Shown here in pieces: positions 1 to 8,012 of a stretch of 64,000 nucleotides of DNA (the stretch's first letter is position 1; every line of letters begins with the position of its first letter). The notes beneath the pieces are model-generated. The model had not been told where the DNA came from, did no database searches, and worked only from the letters and a program-made list of their open reading frames with translations. The stretch comes from an uncultured Porphyromonadaceae bacterium (GTDB taxonomy: Bacteria > Bacteroidota > Bacteroidia > Bacteroidales > Muribaculaceae): NCBI GenBank assembly GCA_900548975.1, contig URMS01000001.1, positions 1 to 64,000 of the forward strand, read 5' to 3'. The translations under genes and the position numbers were made by a program.

Positions 1-777
1 TCAGATTTTGTGTATAAAAATAGAGACTGCCTAACTTTGGTTGTTAGACAGCCTCACGCATTCAATGCTGAGAATATAAACGATAAGTCTACATGGATTG
101 ATGAAGGGCAGTTGAAGATTGCTCCTGACATGACAGACTATAGTAGTTTTTTTATCGAAGTCGATGAAGACAGTCTGGCTCACTGGTTCGACGCCAACCC
201 CAGGGCTAATGTTTATCCTCCGGCTCGTTGGCTTCAGGGCCATCGTCCAGATTATTGGATAGAGTATCAGTATTCTCAGATAACCACTAAAGATGGTGTC
301 CTAACTGAATGGGCAACCATGCCGCGAGAACTTGATTCCGAAAACCTATATTACACAGAGAATCTTCCGCTTTTCGACTGGCAAATTGGGACAGAAACGG
401 CAACAGTATGCGGCTATGAATGTATCGAGGCAACCTGCCATTGGCGTGGCCGTGATTTCACGGCGTGGTTTACGCCGGATATCCCCGTGGAATATGGGCC
501 TTGGAAATTCGGTGGCCTTCCGGGGCTTATTATGAAAGTTTCAGACAACGATGGAATCTATACTTTTGAAGCAGTAGCTGTAGAAAACGGTAATTTCCCA
601 ATTTTTGCACCCCGTGGCAACAAATATGCCAAATCCACCCGCGATAAGGTGTGGAAACTTCAGCGTGCCTTAAATGAAAATTATTTAAAAGCGACAGGTT
701 TTTCGGTTTTTAATATCAAGTTAGGGCGTGAAATTTCCTCGCGAGAGCATCCATACTCTCAGCTTGAGTTAGAGTAA
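1..777 (+). CDS. GLPGLI family protein, 5' end cut by the window edge
   Basis: The reading frame is open to the left edge, so the true start and signal peptide lie outside the window; the first in-frame start-like codon is a GTG at position 10. Counting from there, the family-defining GLPGLI hexapeptide is at residues 169-174, within GPWKFGGLPGLIMKVSD. GLPGLI proteins are Bacteroidetes-specific, about 250-290 residues, presumed periplasmic or surface-attached, and of unknown biochemical function; they usually sit beside TonB-type outer-membrane receptors. That is the case here: the stop is 12 nt before a beta-barrel receptor gene, implying one operon. Base composition is noticeably more AT-rich than the genes after 3.5 kb. 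Confidence 0.85.
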   Translation, partial: SDFVYKNRDCLTLVVRQPHAFNAENINDKSTWIDEGQLKIAPDMTDYSSFFIEVDEDSLAHWFDANPRANVYPPARWLQGHRPDYWIEYQYSQITTKDGVLTEWATMPRELDSENLYYTENLPLFDWQIGTETATVCGYECIEATCHWRGRDFTAWFTPDIPVEYGPWKFGGLPGLIMKVSDNDGIYTFEAVAVENGNFPIFAPRGNKYAKSTRDKVWKLQRALNENYLKATGFSVFNIKLGREISSREHPYSQLELE

Positions 778-789
778 CCCTTAATTGTA

Positions 790-3420
790 ATGAAACGCAT
801 ATTTATTATAATGACCTTGATGTTTTTGATTTGCGTACAAACAGTTTGTGCGCAAATCAAGTTGTCCGGAAAGGTAACGGACACATCCGGTCAAGCCCTT
901 GAAGCCATGGTTATCATTATGGATGGCGGCAGGATTTTGGCACATACTTTAGCGGAAGAAACCGGGGAATATGCGTTTGAGTTCTCCACGAGTTCTGACA
1001 GTATCACTATCAGAGCTTCAATGATAGGCTATACAACCCTCAAAAAGGTTATTGCTGCATCTTCTTGCCGTGTCGATTTAGTTTTACAGGGTGGCAATAC
1101 ATTAAAAGAATTTGTTGTAGTTGCTGATAAGATTACTGAGCGAGGAGATACTTTAAGTTTTAATGTTGCCTCCTACCAAGATAATTCGGATCGTGTTATC
1201 GGGGACGTGATAAAAAAGATGCCCGGATTAGAAGTCAGCGAGTCCGGCCGTATCAGTTTCAACGGTAAGGAAGTTAAGAATTTCTACGTGGAGGACATGG
1301 ATCTTCTTCAGGGAAGATACGGAATAGCTACAAACAATGTATCGGCCAATGATGTGGCCTCCGTTCAAGTCTATCAAAATCATCAGCCGATAAGGGCTTT
1401 GCAAGATATAGCTCCTTCCGAAGATATAACCATCAATCTTAAACTCAAGTCTTCGGCAAAAGGCACATGGACAGTTTCAGCGATGGGTGGAGGCGGATAT
1501 AAACCCGCATTATGGGCAGCCGAATTTACAGCCATGTATTTTGGCAAGAAAGTGCAGAATATTACCACCTACAAGGGAAACAATAACGGGATAGATGTAA
1601 ATACAGAGCTCACGTCAATGACAGAGGATAATCAACCGATATTAATCAATAAAGCACCACTTTCTGTCGCCACTCCTCCCAATCCCGGAATAGCCTCCAG
1701 ACGCTATATAGACAATAAATCAAATACAATAAGTATGAATCAGCTATTTAAAGCTGATTCGCTTACAACTGTGACTTTAAATTTAGGGTATTATAATGAC
1801 CGACTACGTAAATCCGGAGAAGCAATATCTCAGCAGTTTGAACCGATTTCCGGAAATTATCGAAGTATATATAAGGAGTTGACTGCCTGTAACTACATCA
1901 ATTCGTTATCCGCAGCAACGAACTATAGAAGGAATGATAAAAATTTATACCTGGATAATTCGTTAAATATCAAAGCGAACTGGAACCACGACGATGGTGC
2001 AGCAATAACAACCAGTAATTTTACTTCCGGGGCAACAATAGCTGACCAACATCTTGATAATCCGAGCATTGAAATAACAGACCGGCTTAGCTTTATTAAG
2101 AATAATGGAAAGCACTCCTGGGAAATGTATTTGTCTACAGGCTGGAATCACAAACCCCAATCACTATCAGTGGCAGGAGATATCAATGATATGACCCAAG
2201 GAGATAATCTTATTCAGAACTATACTACTGATGCAGTGTTGGCAAATCTGTTCACTTCGAGGAGCTTACTGATTAATAAAGTAAGGCTGTATACAGGCAT
2301 CTTCACGGGGTTTAATATGGAAAACGTGAGGTCTGAACTTGACGGAACACAACTGATTGACAAAGATTTGACGCAAAATGATTATCTATTCGGAAAATTC
2401 GATATTGGTATTCAACCCAAGGTATCCTATCCAATAGGAAATTTTTATGCAGAGTTAACTTTGCCGGTTTCTTATAACCTGCAGTGGCTTAACGACAAGA
2501 TAGACAAATCCAGAGCCACGAATTGGAATTATATCATATTAATGCCTCAGATGCATCTGACCTATAAAATGGGGCGCAACTGGTTGGCATTAGACGTGAA
2601 TTATAACCGAATGAGAGATAATTCTCAACGAGCGGCAAGAGGAATTGTAATGACCGACTACCTGTCGTTCCGACGATCGGAGATTGAGCGTACAATGAAA
2701 GATGAAACATGGCTGACATCATTAACTTACTATTTTTCAAATCCGTTCAGACAGATTTTCGGCAATGCAAGCTTATCTTGGAATCAGTTTAGGCATAACA
2801 ATATAACCGGATATGAGTATGACGGGCTGACCACTGTGAGCGTAACTCTACCATTGCGAAACACTTCTAACCAATACACAGCCAACGTAAACTTAAACAA
2901 AGGACTCGGCTTCTGGAATACGACTGTAAAGATTGGTGCGAGCGCGTCGCTATACAAAGGTAATTCGTTGATCGACGAGTCGCTGTTTGCTTTCAGCACA
3001 AAATCATGGAGCGGCAGCGTATTAATTTCAACTACTCCGGCCAGTTGGATGGGCGCAGCTATAGCGTTCGCTTACGGCGAGAGCAGAAGCGATACGAAGG
3101 GAATAGAAGTCGGTTCGCCATGGGTGCGTTCTTGGACCGGCAGAGCTGACATTAATTTCTACCCTCTTAAAAATCTAATATTCAATATTTCAGCCGAAAA
3201 CAATTATACAAATCTGACTTCCGGAGACAAGAACGTCTGGTTTGGAGATTCCAAAATAACTTATCGGCAAGGAAGATTTGAATGGAATTTGGCTGTTAAC
3301 AATATTTTCAACTTCAAATCATTCACAAAAATAAGCTATACCGCGATGGATATTTATACCAGTACATACAGCCTACGCGAGCGGAATATTATGATTACGA
3401 TGAGATTGAAACTTCTATAA
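790..3420 (+). CDS. Outer-membrane beta-barrel receptor with carboxypeptidase-regulatory-like domain
   Basis: An 876-residue protein. Residues 1-22 form a signal peptide ending VCAQ. Residues about 23-105 form a carboxypeptidase-regulatory-like beta-sandwich (KLSGKVTDTSGQALEA...), then a plug-like segment (about 110-215, with VIKKMPGLEV and YVEDMDLLQG) and a long barrel rich in alternating aromatic/polar strands ending in IMITMRLKLL, consistent with an outer-membrane C-terminus. This is the TonB-dependent receptor / outer membrane beta-barrel class common in Bacteroidetes, often paired with GLPGLI proteins. The substrate cannot be read from the sequence. No SusD partner is present, so it is not a standard glycan-utilisation pair. 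Codon use is AT-rich like the gene before it and unlike what follows, suggesting separate acquisition or a conserved low-GC surface locus. Confidence 0.8.
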   Translation: MKRIFIIMTLMFLICVQTVCAQIKLSGKVTDTSGQALEAMVIIMDGGRILAHTLAEETGEYAFEFSTSSDSITIRASMIGYTTLKKVIAASSCRVDLVLQGGNTLKEFVVVADKITERGDTLSFNVASYQDNSDRVIGDVIKKMPGLEVSESGRISFNGKEVKNFYVEDMDLLQGRYGIATNNVSANDVASVQVYQNHQPIRALQDIAPSEDITINLKLKSSAKGTWTVSAMGGGGYKPALWAAEFTAMYFGKKVQNITTYKGNNNGIDVNTELTSMTEDNQPILINKAPLSVATPPNPGIASRRYIDNKSNTISMNQLFKADSLTTVTLNLGYYNDRLRKSGEAISQQFEPISGNYRSIYKELTACNYINSLSAATNYRRNDKNLYLDNSLNIKANWNHDDGAAITTSNFTSGATIADQHLDNPSIEITDRLSFIKNNGKHSWEMYLSTGWNHKPQSLSVAGDINDMTQGDNLIQNYTTDAVLANLFTSRSLLINKVRLYTGIFTGFNMENVRSELDGTQLIDKDLTQNDYLFGKFDIGIQPKVSYPIGNFYAELTLPVSYNLQWLNDKIDKSRATNWNYIILMPQMHLTYKMGRNWLALDVNYNRMRDNSQRAARGIVMTDYLSFRRSEIERTMKDETWLTSLTYYFSNPFRQIFGNASLSWNQFRHNNITGYEYDGLTTVSVTLPLRNTSNQYTANVNLNKGLGFWNTTVKIGASASLYKGNSLIDESLFAFSTKSWSGSVLISTTPASWMGAAIAFAYGESRSDTKGIEVGSPWVRSWTGRADINFYPLKNLIFNISAENNYTNLTSGDKNVWFGDSKITYRQGRFEWNLAVNNIFNFKSFTKISYTAMDIYTSTYSLRERNIMITMRLKLL

Positions 3421-3492
3421 AAATATGATTCACTCCTGAGACATACTCTAAAAAAAGCCTGCCGGGATAGCTCCGCTGTCGGGGAAAATGTA

Positions 3493-3500
3493 TACTTTTG
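3493..3500 (+). promoter_or_regulatory. Predicted -7 promoter element (TActTTTG)
   Basis: Matches the Bacteroidetes TAnnTTTG consensus 43 nt before the ATG of the coiled-coil lipoprotein gene. No clear TTTG -33 element was seen at the expected distance, so this is a partial promoter match. Confidence 0.45.
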
Positions 3501-3543
3501 TAGAATAAACCAATCATTAACAGATTCTTCACAGCACTTGACA

Positions 3544-4404
3544 ATGCGTCTCATTTCCCGTATTCTTATTCCGGCAGCCCTGCTTGCCCTCACAGCGTGC
3601 ACAGGCGGCAGCGGCGACGGCGGCGAGGGCGCCCCGGCAGAACTTGCCGCCCGCTGCGACTCTCTCCAACAACAGAACGAACAGCTCGGCCAGTTCATAT
3701 CTACCATCGCCGAATGCATCGACAGCATATCGATCGATGACGTATCGATAATGCTCTCCTCGAAAGAATCGCCCGCCGACAAGCGGCGGCAGCTGCTCGA
3801 CAGAATAACGCTGCTCTCCTCTACTCTCGAGGCACAGCGACAGAAGATAGCCCGGCTGTCGGGACAGATCGACACCCTCAATCCCCGCTCGAACAGCCTG
3901 CGCACCCTCATAGCCAATCTCAACACCCAGATAGAGACTCGCGAGGCCACCATAGCCTCACTCAAAAAGCAGCTCGAAAGCAAAAATGCCGACATCACCC
4001 GGCTCAAATCGGAGGTCAGCGGCCTTAAGACCGAAATTACCGAGCTCAACGAGCTCACCGGCCAGCAGGAAGAAGCGCTCACCGAGCAGGACAAGATGAT
4101 CAACACCGCCTATGTGAAAATAGCCACTCAGAAAGAGCTAAAAGACTGCGGACTGCTCACGGGAGGTTCTATCTTCAAAAAGAAAAAGCTCGACACATCG
4201 GCCATGAACGTGCGCCTGTTCAAGGAAATCGACATCAGGCAGACGACAAGCTTCGATATCCCCGGCAAAAAGCCCAAGATACTCACGGCCATGCCCGAAG
4301 ACTCCTACGTGCTCACCGACTACGGCGATCACTCCAGTCTGAGGATAACCAATCCCACCCGATTCTGGAGCGTGTCCAACTTCCTCATAGTACAGTACAA
4401 ATGA
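3544..4404 (+). CDS. Coiled-coil lipoprotein
   Basis: A 286-residue protein. The ATG is chosen because it directly precedes a lipoprotein signal (MRLISRILIPAALLALTAC, lipobox LTAC, lipidated Cys about residue 19). Residues about 35-190 are almost uninterrupted heptad-like helix with repeated Leu/Ile and charged residues (QQQNEQLGQF, IARLSGQIDTL, ITRLKSEVSGLKTEITELN), so a long coiled coil is expected. The last about 100 residues look globular (LTDYGDHSSLRITNP). It is probably periplasmic and anchored to a membrane. The stop overlaps the next gene's start as ATGA, so the two are translationally coupled, and the third gene follows 11 nt later. Function not recognised; a spacer or cell-envelope scaffolding role is only a guess. 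Confidence 0.75.
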   Translation: MRLISRILIPAALLALTACTGGSGDGGEGAPAELAARCDSLQQQNEQLGQFISTIAECIDSISIDDVSIMLSSKESPADKRRQLLDRITLLSSTLEAQRQKIARLSGQIDTLNPRSNSLRTLIANLNTQIETREATIASLKKQLESKNADITRLKSEVSGLKTEITELNELTGQQEEALTEQDKMINTAYVKIATQKELKDCGLLTGGSIFKKKKLDTSAMNVRLFKEIDIRQTTSFDIPGKKPKILTAMPEDSYVLTDYGDHSSLRITNPTRFWSVSNFLIVQYK

Positions 4405-5255
4405 AACTGCGCCGCATACTCTGCGCTCTGACACTCCTCCTTGCCATGGCGGCTACGGGCGTCGCACGCGAACACAAGGTGCTTCGTGGCGAGACTTTCC
4501 AGTCGATAGCACGCCAGTACGGAGTCTCCGAGCAGGCACTGCGCGATGCCAATCCGCGCCACAAGAACTGTCTGGCTGGCCTTCGCCTCGCCATCCCCGA
4601 TCCGCCGCCACCTCCCCCTAAGCCCGAACCGAAACCGGCGCCGGCGCCGCAACCCAAGCCGGTGGCCGCCACGCAACCGCCGGCACCCGCGCCACAGCCG
4701 CAGTATCACAGTCAGCCGCAACCGCAGCCACAGCCGCAGACGGTGCAGGAAAGATATCAGTGCCGCATGTGCAAGGGCACAGGCCGCTGTGTGGTCTGCA
4801 AAGGCACAGGCCGGTCTTCCATGCCGCCTCTGGTACTTGGCGGGGGCGCTTTAGTATACGAGCCAAGCTGCCCGCTCTGCGGAGGCCACCGCAACTGCAC
4901 CACTTGTGGTGGCACCGGGTATATGACACGCGAACGCGAAATCTACAACCAGGCCATCTACGAAGCCCAGCAGATGGAGCGCCAGGAGCGCAACTCAGGC
5001 TCCGACGGACTGAATCTGCGCTATCCCGAATACCAACAGTACAACGACAAGCGGGGCAACTTCGACAACCGCAAATACCAACAGGAACGGCAAAAACGCT
5101 GCAACGCCTGCGGGGGAACCGGAGTCAATCCCTATCCCGATACCGGGCCTGCCGGATCACGCTCGTGCCACACCAACGAGGCCGGCACCAAATGCAAATA
5201 TTGCGGAAACTATTATTACCATCACCACGACAGATGTTCGTCGTGTGTACCTTAA
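4401..5255 (+). CDS. Exported LysM protein with DnaJ-type zinc-finger repeats
   Basis: A 284-residue protein: signal peptide (residues 1-22, ending GVA), a LysM domain (about 24-67; HKVLRGETFQSIARQYGVS) that would bind peptidoglycan, a Pro-rich linker (about 68-118), a Cys-rich block (about 120-175) with CRMCKGTG, CVVCKGTG, CPLCGG and CTTCGGTG, and a C-terminal module (about 233-284) with CNACGGTGVNPYPDTG, CKYCG and CSSC. The CxxCxGxG motifs are those of the DnaJ zinc-binding region, normally cytoplasmic, but this protein is clearly exported and has no J domain. A second exported protein at 34888-36012 shares the C-terminal module. It overlaps the lipoprotein gene before it by 4 nt and precedes a TlpA-like gene, suggesting a joint envelope role. 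Confidence 0.85.
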   Translation: MKLRRILCALTLLLAMAATGVAREHKVLRGETFQSIARQYGVSEQALRDANPRHKNCLAGLRLAIPDPPPPPPKPEPKPAPAPQPKPVAATQPPAPAPQPQYHSQPQPQPQPQTVQERYQCRMCKGTGRCVVCKGTGRSSMPPLVLGGGALVYEPSCPLCGGHRNCTTCGGTGYMTREREIYNQAIYEAQQMERQERNSGSDGLNLRYPEYQQYNDKRGNFDNRKYQQERQKRCNACGGTGVNPYPDTGPAGSRSCHTNEAGTKCKYCGNYYYHHHDRCSSCVP

Positions 5256-5266
5256 CCCATATTTTT

Positions 5267-7108
5267 ATGAAAAAGCTGATTATCGCTTTCGCCGCTTTGA
5301 TCGTGCTGCTGTTGGCCGCATGCTCCAAGCCGCAGCCGCGCGCCATCGACACACCCGCGATAGCCGCCACCAACTGCAATGACCTGCGCCTGACAAAGGC
5401 CGAACTCACCGACTCGGCCACAGTGCTTTCGTTCCATGTCAAATACCGCCCGGGATGGTGGATACGCATCGCCAAGGAGAGCAAACTGCTCGCCGACGGC
5501 AAGGAATATCCTCTGGTAAGCGCCACCGAGCTCACTCCCGGCGAGGAATTCTACATGCCCGAAAGCGGCGAGGCCGATTTCACCCTCACCTTCGAACCGC
5601 TGCCTCTCGAAACTACGAGCTTCGACTTCACCGAAGGCACCGATGACGGCTGGGTATTCTACGGCATCGACGCCACAGGCAAGCCGGCCGACCCCAAGGA
5701 CGCACTCGCAGCTCTGCCCAAAGATATCAGCGGCATAGATATGTCCGCTATCGACGTGGCCCCCGTGCTCGAGGCCGCACCCTCGGAACTCCGCTTCCAC
5801 ATGCTCGGCTACCGGCCCGAATACGGCAAGAAGCTCAATCTCTATCTCACCAATACGGCCGATAACGAAATGGCCACTGTCGTACTCGACGAAAACGGCG
5901 ATGGCGCTATCTCCACACCCCTCTACGGTACCACCGAGCTCACCGTCATTCCCGACGGCATGAACGCAAACCGTGCAAGTGTGCTCGTGGCTCCGGGCGA
6001 AACTACCGACATATACATCTCGCCGGCCATCTTCTCCGACTATATCGAGATGCAGTGGAACGACAACGCCGAGCCGCACACCCCCTATGCCTATACCAAC
6101 GGCCGCTATGCCGCTTTCAACAAAGCCAAGGCCGACATCAGCAAAGTCGACGGCACCCCCGCCGAACTCGACTGGCGCATGAATGCTGAGGAATATACCG
6201 CCGCACAGGTGACCGCACACAACAAGAACGTGGCCGCCATCAACGCCTCCGACCTCCCCGACGCTCTCAAGGCATATGCCATACAGACCCTCAACCTCGA
6301 GACCATGGGCGCCATCGCCCATGCATGGAATACCCTTGCAAACAAATACTATGCCGAAAACGGCATGGAAGGTCTGCGCGACTCCGTGACAATACAGATC
6401 GAGCCCGAGCAATTTGCAGCCGTTGCCGGCCTCGTCGACGGCGATGATACCGCATATCTTGCGCACCCCTCCGAGCTGATCTATATTTTCGGAAAAGACA
6501 AATGGACCGACAACGGCGCCAAAGGCACCATCTTCACCGAGTTCCCCGTATATGCCCAGGCATACCAGAGCGCCAAGGCCGCGAAACTCACCGACCAGGA
6601 AACAGCTTCGCTCGAAGCTCTGTCGCAGCCCTTCTATGCCAAAGCCGCGAAATACCGCCAGGCCGAGGCTCAGAAAGCTTTCGAGGAAGCTCAGAAAACC
6701 ATCGCAGAGAACCCCGAAGTACCCGACGAACTTCTTTTCGACGCAATCGTAGCCAAGCACAAGGGCAAAGTGGTGCTCGTAGACCTCTGGAACACATGGT
6801 GCGGTCCGTGCCGCCGTGCTCTCAAGGCCAACGAACCGCTCAAGACCGGCGAACTCGCCAACGACGATATCGTGTGGATATACATAGCCGATGAAAGCTC
6901 CGACCTCGGCCAGTATGCCGAAATGATCAAGGAAATCAAGGGCGAACACCATATGGTCAACGCCGATCAGATCGCAATGATCCGCAACCGCTTCGGCGTC
7001 GACGGCATACCCTACTACATCCTCGTCGACCGCGAGGGCAAGGCTCAGGGGCACCCCGACTTCCGCGACCACGACAAACTCGTAGAAGGCATCAAAGCCG
7101 CCCTCTGA
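5267..7108 (+). CDS. TlpA-like thioredoxin-fold lipoprotein
   Basis: A 613-residue protein starting MKKLIIAFAALIVLLLAAC, with a lipobox (LAAC, Cys19). The upstream in-frame open stretch overlaps the LysM gene and is not coding-like. The N-terminal two thirds contain a beta-rich domain (about 25-130) and a largely helical region (about 280-480). The C-terminal about 140 residues form a thioredoxin-fold domain with WCGPC (Cys512, Cys515) and the later cis-Pro region GIPYYILVD. It is of the TlpA/AhpC-TSA type common in Bacteroidetes, an anchored disulfide reductase facing the periplasm. It sits 11 nt after the Cys-rich LysM protein, whose many CxxC pairs would be plausible redox clients; that link is inference. 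A strong terminator follows. Confidence 0.8.
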   Translation: MKKLIIAFAALIVLLLAACSKPQPRAIDTPAIAATNCNDLRLTKAELTDSATVLSFHVKYRPGWWIRIAKESKLLADGKEYPLVSATELTPGEEFYMPESGEADFTLTFEPLPLETTSFDFTEGTDDGWVFYGIDATGKPADPKDALAALPKDISGIDMSAIDVAPVLEAAPSELRFHMLGYRPEYGKKLNLYLTNTADNEMATVVLDENGDGAISTPLYGTTELTVIPDGMNANRASVLVAPGETTDIYISPAIFSDYIEMQWNDNAEPHTPYAYTNGRYAAFNKAKADISKVDGTPAELDWRMNAEEYTAAQVTAHNKNVAAINASDLPDALKAYAIQTLNLETMGAIAHAWNTLANKYYAENGMEGLRDSVTIQIEPEQFAAVAGLVDGDDTAYLAHPSELIYIFGKDKWTDNGAKGTIFTEFPVYAQAYQSAKAAKLTDQETASLEALSQPFYAKAAKYRQAEAQKAFEEAQKTIAENPEVPDELLFDAIVAKHKGKVVLVDLWNTWCGPCRRALKANEPLKTGELANDDIVWIYIADESSDLGQYAEMIKEIKGEHHMVNADQIAMIRNRFGVDGIPYYILVDREGKAQGHPDFRDHDKLVEGIKAAL

Positions 7109-7130
7109 CCCATACAATTACCAAAACATA

Positions 7131-7173
7131 AAAATCGGGTTGCAGATGCCAATATCGTCTGCAACCCGATTTT
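7131..7173 (+). terminator. Rho-independent terminator
   Basis: A 16-bp perfect stem (AAAATCGGGTTGCAGA and its complement) with an 11-nt loop, ending in a T run. It closes the three-gene envelope operon; on the other strand it could also end transcription of the convergent small lipoprotein gene. Confidence 0.9.
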
Positions 7174-7201
7174 TCTTTATACTCCGTAAATTAACATACA
7201 A

Positions 7202-7645
7202 TTAAAATTCATTCTTTATCGAGTACCAGTATTCAGCATAGCTGCGTTTTTTATTGCGACGCGGCCAATTAGCACTATTGCGCCAATCGCTTTCCGGAAT
7301 AAGATTATAACCCACATAAATATCCTTTATACAAGATCTTTCAGACCACAAAGGGACACCCTCTTTTTCCGGATCATCCTGTATAAATGCAGAACACGCT
7401 ACATAATAAGACAAGCTGACATTTGTATTTGGAGCTATCGATATCTTGCCGTCCTCCACATTACCCGATGTTATTATATATGCATATTCCGGCAAATGAT
7501 CATCCTTACGATCCGAACCGCTATATACCTCTACTGTAACCGTTTCATCGCTTTCGTTATTAATAACATAGACATATTCTGAAGAAGGATCACAGGACAT
7601 AAAAAGCATTACGATCAAACACAGAGATACAATTTTGATTTTCAT
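7202..7645 (-). CDS. Small lipoprotein of unknown function
   Basis: A 147-residue protein with a lipoprotein signal (MKIKIVSLCLIVMLFMSC, lipobox FMSC). The mature part is short and beta-rich (YVYVINNESDETVTVEVYSG) with several aromatic residues and one Cys pair candidate (ACSAF, RSCIKDIYVG). The opening resembles small Bacteroidetes lipoproteins with an immunoglobulin-like domain, but I do not recognise the family. It is convergent with the TlpA operon and shares its terminator. Notably AT-rich compared with its neighbours, as are other small accessory genes here. It may be an orphan acquired gene. Confidence 0.65.
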   Translation of the reverse strand: MKIKIVSLCLIVMLFMSCDPSSEYVYVINNESDETVTVEVYSGSDRKDDHLPEYAYIITSGNVEDGKISIAPNTNVSLSYYVACSAFIQDDPEKEGVPLWSERSCIKDIYVGYNLIPESDWRNSANWPRRNKKRSYAEYWYSIKNEF

Positions 7646-8012
7646 AAATTAATATTGAATTAAAGAAAATACAATGTTAATAAATAATTTGCACCACAGC
7701 AAATTAATGCCATAATTACGCCTTATATTTTATTGTTCGCACTTTTGATGCCGTACTCGGAAGCACCGGAGCAAAACCTCCGCAGGAGGTTGATTACGCA
7801 TAGCTCGGCATGCCAACTCGCATGCCGGGTCAATTTGTCATCAGCATAATAAAAGCCTCCGCAGGAGGCTGATTACCTCCCCGGAGACGTACTATTAATC
7901 GGCCTCCGTCGGAGGCCTTGATATCGTTGGGCCTTTTTAAACCCGGCGTGCCAACTCGCATGCCGGACTATGCGTGTGCCTGCGTGCCGTCGGCACGCCT
8001 CTATGTGCAGTA
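7646..8012. repeat. Gene-free gap with palindromic repeat elements
   Basis: No coding signal was found. From about 7763 to 7995 the gap is a mosaic of short perfect palindromes: CCTCCGCAGGAGG, GGCATGCCaactcGCATGCC (twice), GCCTCCGCAGGAGGC, GGCCTCCGtcGGAGGCC and CGTGCCGtCGGCACG. The unit at 7773-7829 (AAAACCTCCGCAGGAGG, TTGATTA, then the GGCATGCC hairpin) recurs in the gaps near 22.8 kb and 55.8 kb. It may act as a terminator region for the two flanking minus-strand genes, or as a REP-like mobile repeat. Confidence 0.7.

Noticed and set aside
4760..5266. Extended N-terminus for the TlpA-like lipoprotein
   Set aside because: It would overlap the LysM zinc-finger gene and hide the lipoprotein signal that begins at the later ATG.
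5252..7117. Long minus-strand open frame opposite the TlpA-like gene
   Set aside because: The plus-strand frame has a lipobox, CxxC and a terminator; the opposite frame has biased, low-information sequence.
7763..7995. Palindromic gap considered as a riboswitch
   Set aside because: It lies downstream of minus-strand genes, not in a leader, and matches dispersed repeats rather than any known aptamer fold.
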